Source: Diphasiastrum complanatum | Taxonomy: Eukaryota > Streptophyta > Lycopodiopsida > Lycopodiales > Lycopodiaceae | Assembly (NCBI GenBank): GCA_029204225.1 | Contig: CM055097.1 | Location: 35,941,446 to 36,005,445 of the forward strand | Reading direction: 5' to 3' | Length of the DNA: 64,000 bases | Shown here: in pieces, positions 59,769 to 64,000 of the stretch | How positions within the stretch are numbered: the stretch's first letter is position 1 | Layout of the letters: each line of letters begins with the position of its first letter | Made by a program: the position numbers and the translations under genes | Notes under the pieces: generated by a model | Seen by the model: only the letters and a program-made list of their open reading frames with translations | The model's database searches: none | What the model was told of the DNA's origin: nothing

Positions 59769-59915
59769 TTGCATGGATAATCCACGCGAAATCCAGAGAC
59801 TTGGGGCCTTGGATACCGTGTGGATTTAAAAAAAAATGAATCCACGCCATATTCACGACCCCAACTCTCTGGATTTTGTGTGGATAATAAAATATTGCGT
59901 GGATTATCCACGCGT
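59769..59915. repeat. Fold-back inverted repeat
   Basis: The left arm TGGATAATCCACGCGAAATC plus CAGAGACTTGGGG (about 59773-59806) pairs with CCCCAACTCTCTGGATTT plus TGTGTGGATAAT (about 59858-59888). The right side ends with GCGTGGATTATCCACGC (59897-59913), itself palindromic. A MITE-like or hairpin-forming element is likely; no target duplication was identified. Confidence 0.65.
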
Positions 59916-60713
59916 TTTTAATTTTTAAAAATTTTCAATGATAATATGTAAGCATCTCATTCCAAACAAGAATGTTGTGGTAAACCACAAAGGCATTACA
60001 CCAAATTTCTTAAATAAAAAAATGCAATTGTTTAATATTGGATGCAAGAGAATTAGCTATTTTCAAATCTAGCTAGTTGAGTTCTTGCTATAAAGTCCTT
60101 AATAATGTGCCAAAGCTCTTTATGTGCACATCCACATACCCTTAAAATTTAAGACATTAACTTTAACGATTAGACTTCATTGATCAACTTCAACTTCAAG
60201 AGAACAGCTAGTATTGCCTTTTGCAAGCAATGCCACAAACTTGAGAAACGCCTACGAGATGATGGCCTTTAAAACGAAAAGGAAAAGGGGACGTGCCCAA
60301 TAACGTATCTTTGCATTACTTAAACTGAAAGTCATTGGGACAAAAATAAGTTGCACCATATAGTATGATGTGACCTTCTTCCTCATCCAGAATTCTGATT
60401 CTTCTTCTCTTTCTTCGTTCTCTCGGTCGCTCCTTCGTCGGCTCGCTTTTGTCCTCCTTCTCCTTGGTCCACCGCTATATGTTTCAGGTGGATCTGTCAT
60501 GCTGCTACTTCCCATTCAATGATGAAAATCCTTGGTGGCATCAACGGATCCAATCTGGTTTTTGCAGTGGTGATCTAAATCTCATTTCATGTTGCGTTTT
60601 TGGATGCGTAACCGCAAGTCTAGCGTTCGTGTTTTCAGCTTTGGAAGGAATTTGATCTGCTTTGGCTGGGAACAGCATCGTAGAAGGGTTTGGCCGAGTG
60701 TTGAGTTCAATGA
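59916..60713 (+). promoter_or_regulatory. Upstream region of CCX with candidate uORFs
   Basis: The last 350 bases, CT-rich from about 60360, probably contain the CCX 5' leader. An ORF of 68 codons (60449-60655) and a 33-codon ORF starting at ATG 60710 could act as upstream ORFs. The latter begins four bases before the CCX ATG (ATGAATG), runs in another frame and ends at TAA 60809-60811. The transcription start is not determined from sequence. Confidence 0.45.
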
Positions 60714-62795
60714 ATGACTTCGCAGATGATGCAGATTCGTCGTCGTTTATGGGCTATATCGTCTTTTTTGGTGGCCTTTTTGCTTTGCAAGTGCCTTTTC
60801 TTGCAACATAATCCGTCAAGCGCCATTTTTGCAAAAGATTACCTTCGACCTTCTCACGGCTGGGGTTTACAGGATTTTCAGTCAGCTTCAATCAATGGCT
60901 TTATAGGCGCAAGGGATGCATTTCTAAAACACAAGCATCCAAATGGAATGGGATTTTCATCATTAGATGCATCTGAAGCAGCCTGGGGTGAATATGCAAC
61001 CCGAAAGCATGGGGCATCATCGGTATCTAGAAGAATTCTTGAGCAGACTAGTATGAATGAGACTGCTTTGGCCTCTATCACAGCAAAGTCTTCCAGTGAT
61101 TTTTCTCCATGTCAGAAGGTGCGAGAGCATGTAGGGTTCTCGGACGCATGTGCCTTTGTTCTTGCTCATGATCGATGCAGATCAGGCGGATTGATCGACT
61201 ATACCAGATTCTTCTTTTGCTCTTGCAAAACAGTCCCTGTGATCGGGTATATCTTACTCGCCTTGTGGCTTGTGGCACTTTTTTACCTATTAGGGAACAC
61301 TGCAGCCGATTTTTTCTGCTGCTCATTAGAGAAGCTTTCCAAGCTCCTTCACCTGCCTCCAACTGTGGCAGGCGTCTCCCTCCTGCCCCTTGGCAATGGC
61401 GCCCCTGATGTGTTCGCAAGCATTGTGGCATTCGTCGGGGCTGGGGCTGGCCAAGTAGGGTTGAACAGCGTTTTGGGAGGGGCTGTTTTTATCACATCCG
61501 TGGTTGCAGGATCAGTCTTTCTTCTGGCGGCAGGCTCCTTCGTGCGGCTGGATCGCAAGTGTTTCATCCGCGACATCTCCTTTTTCCTCTTTACTCTGCT
61601 CGGTTTGTGTTTGATATTGCTTGTAGGGACGATCAATCTATGGGGAGCGGTGGCTTTTACTTCCATTTACGTTGTGTATGGTGTGACTATTGCTGCCTCA
61701 GCTTTCTTCAGTAGGCAAAGTGGTAAGCTGAATTGGCATGCACTGCAGCCTATGCTGGATCAAACTCAACCGAGATCTGCTTTATTCACCTTGGAGGACG
61801 ACGAGGAAAGTTGGTACAATCCTCTCATGGATCCTGAATCAGGTGTCGGTCGTGATGCCTTGGAATCTTCTTTGCCTCAGTGGATGTGGATCTCGCATGT
61901 CGCAATCTTTTCACATCAGAGATTGCCTGATCAACCAGAAGTTCCTGCTCGGCCACTATGGGGTTGGAGTGAGCAACAAGAAGCAGATGATTCTGGTCAT
62001 CTGTTGCCACAAGTTTACAAAATAGGCAAGGTTTTGATCCAAATTCCTCTCACACTGCCAAGAAAGCTCACCATTCCCCTTGTGGATGATAGTAGATGGT
62101 CCAGATCCTTTGCAGTGGCAAGTGCTACATTTGCTCCCACCCTGCTTGCTTTAGTGTGGAGTGATGGGGACGATTCCACCAAAAGGAGCTGGTTCATTTA
62201 TGCAGTAGGAGCTGTTTTGGGAATTTTGTTGGGATTCACCGCCTTTTTGTCGACTACTCCAGAGCATCCTCCGAGAAGATTCTTATTTCCGTGGGTTTTC
62301 AGTGGGTTTTTAATGAGCATAGTCTGGTTCTACATTATTGCAAAGGAATTAGTAGCGGCATTGGTTGCAATTGGGGTGATATTGGAAATAGATCCAGCCA
62401 TTTTAGGTCTTACTGTTCTCGCATGGGGTAATTCTATCGGAGACCTAGTTGCAGACCTTTCATTGGCAGTCAATGGAGAAGAAGGGGTGCAAATAGCGGT
62501 TTCTGGTTGCTATGCTGGACCCATGTTCAATACTTTGTTGGGCATAGGAATGTCTCTTGTGCTCTCTAGTTGGCATGTATATCCGGCTTCTATGATGATC
62601 CCCAAGGATTTCACCCTTTTCTACACTCTTGGATTCTTAGTGCTTGGGCTTTTATGGGTACTCATTGTTCTTCCCCATAACAGAATGCAACCTAGCAGGC
62701 TCTTGGGCATAGGATTGCTGTTTTTATATGTGTCCTTTCTGACATTACAAATCACAAATGCCCTAGGCTTCATTACCCTGTGGGGTTCAACCTAG
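60714..62795 (+). CDS. CCX: Cation/calcium exchanger (CCX family, Na+/Ca2+ exchanger superfamily)
   Basis: A 693-aa membrane antiporter in one exon. The N-terminus has a hydrophobic segment (residues ~12-30, signal anchor), then a Cys-rich lumenal/extracellular part (residues 130-171: CQKVREH..., DACAF, DRC, FFFCSC) typical of CCX proteins. The first Na_Ca_ex domain (about 175-330) carries alpha-1 GNGAPDVFAS at 227-236. A variable acidic loop spans ~345-440. The second domain (about 465-690) carries alpha-2 GNSIGDLVAD at 572-581. Both acidic residues expected in the ion-binding repeats (D232, D577) are present. About 12 membrane segments are predicted. Plant CCX proteins exchange K+, Na+ or Ca2+ at the plasma membrane, endomembranes or vacuole; substrate and location are not readable here. 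Several plant CCX genes lack introns, as this one does. I chose the 60714 start because the frame is open and the hydrophobic anchor follows; the second ATG (codon 5) is an alternative. Confidence 0.95.
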   Translation: MTSQMMQIRRRLWAISSFLVAFLLCKCLFLQHNPSSAIFAKDYLRPSHGWGLQDFQSASINGFIGARDAFLKHKHPNGMGFSSLDASEAAWGEYATRKHGASSVSRRILEQTSMNETALASITAKSSSDFSPCQKVREHVGFSDACAFVLAHDRCRSGGLIDYTRFFFCSCKTVPVIGYILLALWLVALFYLLGNTAADFFCCSLEKLSKLLHLPPTVAGVSLLPLGNGAPDVFASIVAFVGAGAGQVGLNSVLGGAVFITSVVAGSVFLLAAGSFVRLDRKCFIRDISFFLFTLLGLCLILLVGTINLWGAVAFTSIYVVYGVTIAASAFFSRQSGKLNWHALQPMLDQTQPRSALFTLEDDEESWYNPLMDPESGVGRDALESSLPQWMWISHVAIFSHQRLPDQPEVPARPLWGWSEQQEADDSGHLLPQVYKIGKVLIQIPLTLPRKLTIPLVDDSRWSRSFAVASATFAPTLLALVWSDGDDSTKRSWFIYAVGAVLGILLGFTAFLSTTPEHPPRRFLFPWVFSGFLMSIVWFYIIAKELVAALVAIGVILEIDPAILGLTVLAWGNSIGDLVADLSLAVNGEEGVQIAVSGCYAGPMFNTLLGIGMSLVLSSWHVYPASMMIPKDFTLFYTLGFLVLGLLWVLIVLPHNRMQPSRLLGIGLLFLYVSFLTLQITNALGFITLWGST

Positions 62796-64000
62796 TTCTT
62801 TCACAATCTGATTTGCTTTGAGAACTCACATAACGTACCGAGACTTTGCATGTGCTTGCAAAGTATTTGCAGCTTCTTATTGGTGCTTTGCAATGAGCAG
62901 TCAAATGACGAGTCATTAAATGTGAGCTAAGGATAGAGGAAAGTTTTCTGCAGATTAACCTGAAATCCTGGCCTCTCTGTCTTGTAGCAGCTGTCTGTTT
63001 AACAGGGAAACTTTGCTGAATGCATATTGTTCAGAACATCTGCAAGACGGGGAATGGTCATATGGACTAAACATCAATTGCCGATTCTTTTGAAGTCTAT
63101 CTCAACAATGGGTTTTCCATTGTTGTCACAATATGGAGGTCCTTCAAGCTATGGTGAGTTTTAACTTTGCAATGACACCCTCCAGGTGCTGAAAAAATAG
63201 TTCAAATCAGAAAAACTATTCCATTTTTCAATCCATGTAAAGGTTAAAGCACATTTAATCAATTGCAAGTGCTTATACAATGCCCAACATTTCTAATTAA
63301 ATATTTATGATCATTTAGTAAAGCTTAGTGTCCTTAGCTCGAATTTTGCTGTTGTTTGCCCTTCTTGTGATAATTATGATGATTTTTGTAGCTACTTTAT
63401 AATTTTCTAGCTTCCCAAGTGTTTTTACTTTTAATAATAGTAAAAGGGTGCTCCCCTCTTATATGCATTCCTTGGTTGCATGAATTTGAGGCTCATGCTA
63501 TCTTCATATCTTTTTGGGTCACATTGTAAACGAACTAAAATACAAAAACAAAACGACATAGCCATTTTAAAATCACGTCTTCTAGATGGTACATCTAACA
63601 TTGGTATGGTGTCTAGTTGTTACATTGTTACCTAGTATGTGATCATAAAATTCATTCTTCAAGCTTGTTTGAATCGAGGTTTTTATTTTATTTTTTGTGG
63701 TGTGGTGGTGTGTGTGTGTGTGTGAGGGAGGGAGGAGGGCCTTTTACCTTGGAAGGGTGGCTGTCCGAAGGTGTGAGCTGAGGGTGCCGCCAGTACCGTG
63801 GCAGAGGGCCCGAGGGGAAGGCTTTTTCCTACCTACTGCTGCAAATGAGGTTTTTGTCACGTTTTTTGTTTTTTGTTTTTCTTTGCATCAGCAAAGTGTT
63901 CATGAAGACAACTAGTGACCGGCAGTTAGTCGTTGGCTGTCCACATGAACATTATGCTGTAAGCAAGACATGAACATTATGTCGTAAGCCTTCTTGCTTA
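62796..64000. other. CCX 3' flank, no further gene seen
   Basis: The 3' untranslated region probably covers the first few hundred bases; no clear polyadenylation site can be fixed. A short (GT)n tract is at 63700-63724. The ORF at 63697-63915 starts inside it and has no domain. No transposon domain is visible here. Confidence 0.5.

Noticed and set aside
60252-60515. Arg-rich 87-aa antisense ORF upstream of CCX
   Set aside because: It lies antisense to the CT-rich leader; composition explains the basic residues and no domain is seen.
61078-61666. Antisense ORFs inside CCX
   Set aside because: Shadows of a strongly coding sense frame.
63697-63915. 72-aa ORF at the right end
   Set aside because: It begins in a (GT)n tract and shows no protein-like feature.

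Overview
This is nuclear DNA from a land plant with a large, transposon-filled genome. The evidence is plant-type Ty1/copia and Ty3/gypsy elements, the initiator-tRNA-type primer site TGGTATCAGAGC three times on + and once on -, a CACTA-type terminus (CACTACAAGAAAA), hAT and tnp2 transposase remnants, an AP2/ERF fragment, and an intronless cation/calcium exchanger (CCX) gene. The sequence alone does not fix the lineage. Nothing looks bacterial, organellar or viral in the strict sense.

Layout. 1-420 is LTR-like sequence. 590-7255 is a decayed Ty3/gypsy element on the minus strand (integrase, RNase H, RT, protease and gag, then a leader holding a 24-25 bp minisatellite), with its primer site and the start of an LTR at 7255; a (GA)n tract follows. 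7.7-10.3 kb has no gene. 10.3-13.03 kb is a patchwork of a copia integrase fragment (-), a gypsy protease fragment (+) and an LTR-like block with a primer site. 13.7-20.0 kb is the least ordinary stretch: a decayed FCP1/NIF-type phosphatase-like gene, a diverged tandem repeat, a decayed Ulp1-type protease-like gene and, convergent with it, a two-exon open gene of unknown family (18583-19820, -). 20.2-26.4 kb holds a coiled-coil ORF, a decayed Q/P-rich ORF split by an LTR-like insertion, and a copia integrase fragment with an unfamiliar tail.

27.9-33.0 kb is an internally deleted copia element (+) carrying a 366-bp MITE. 37.1-43.2 kb is a nearly complete member of the same copia family on the minus strand, with two ~1-kb LTRs and a near-matching 5-bp target duplication, nested inside an LTR of another family. 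Between them lie a proline-rich ORF, a second 24-25 bp minisatellite, a DREB-like AP2/ERF pseudogene and a hAT transposase scrap. 43.4-48.8 kb has a copia gag scrap, a CACTA tnp2 transposase pseudogene (-), and a gypsy 3' half with a deleted integrase core and an LTR-like tail. 50.9-58.6 kb has two pieces of one copia family flanking a CACTA terminus, a large diverged tandem array, AT microsatellites and a CCCTTAG-like heptamer array.

The only convincing intact host gene is CCX (60714-62795, +, 693 aa, no intron), predicted to move Na+/K+/Ca2+ across a membrane by cation exchange. Its start codon overlaps an upstream ATG in another reading frame. The other open gene is the unrecognised two-exon ORF at 18.6-19.8 kb. 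Everything else is mobile-element debris or pseudogenes. Several premature stops are of C-to-T type, as expected from deamination of methylated cytosine in silenced repeats.
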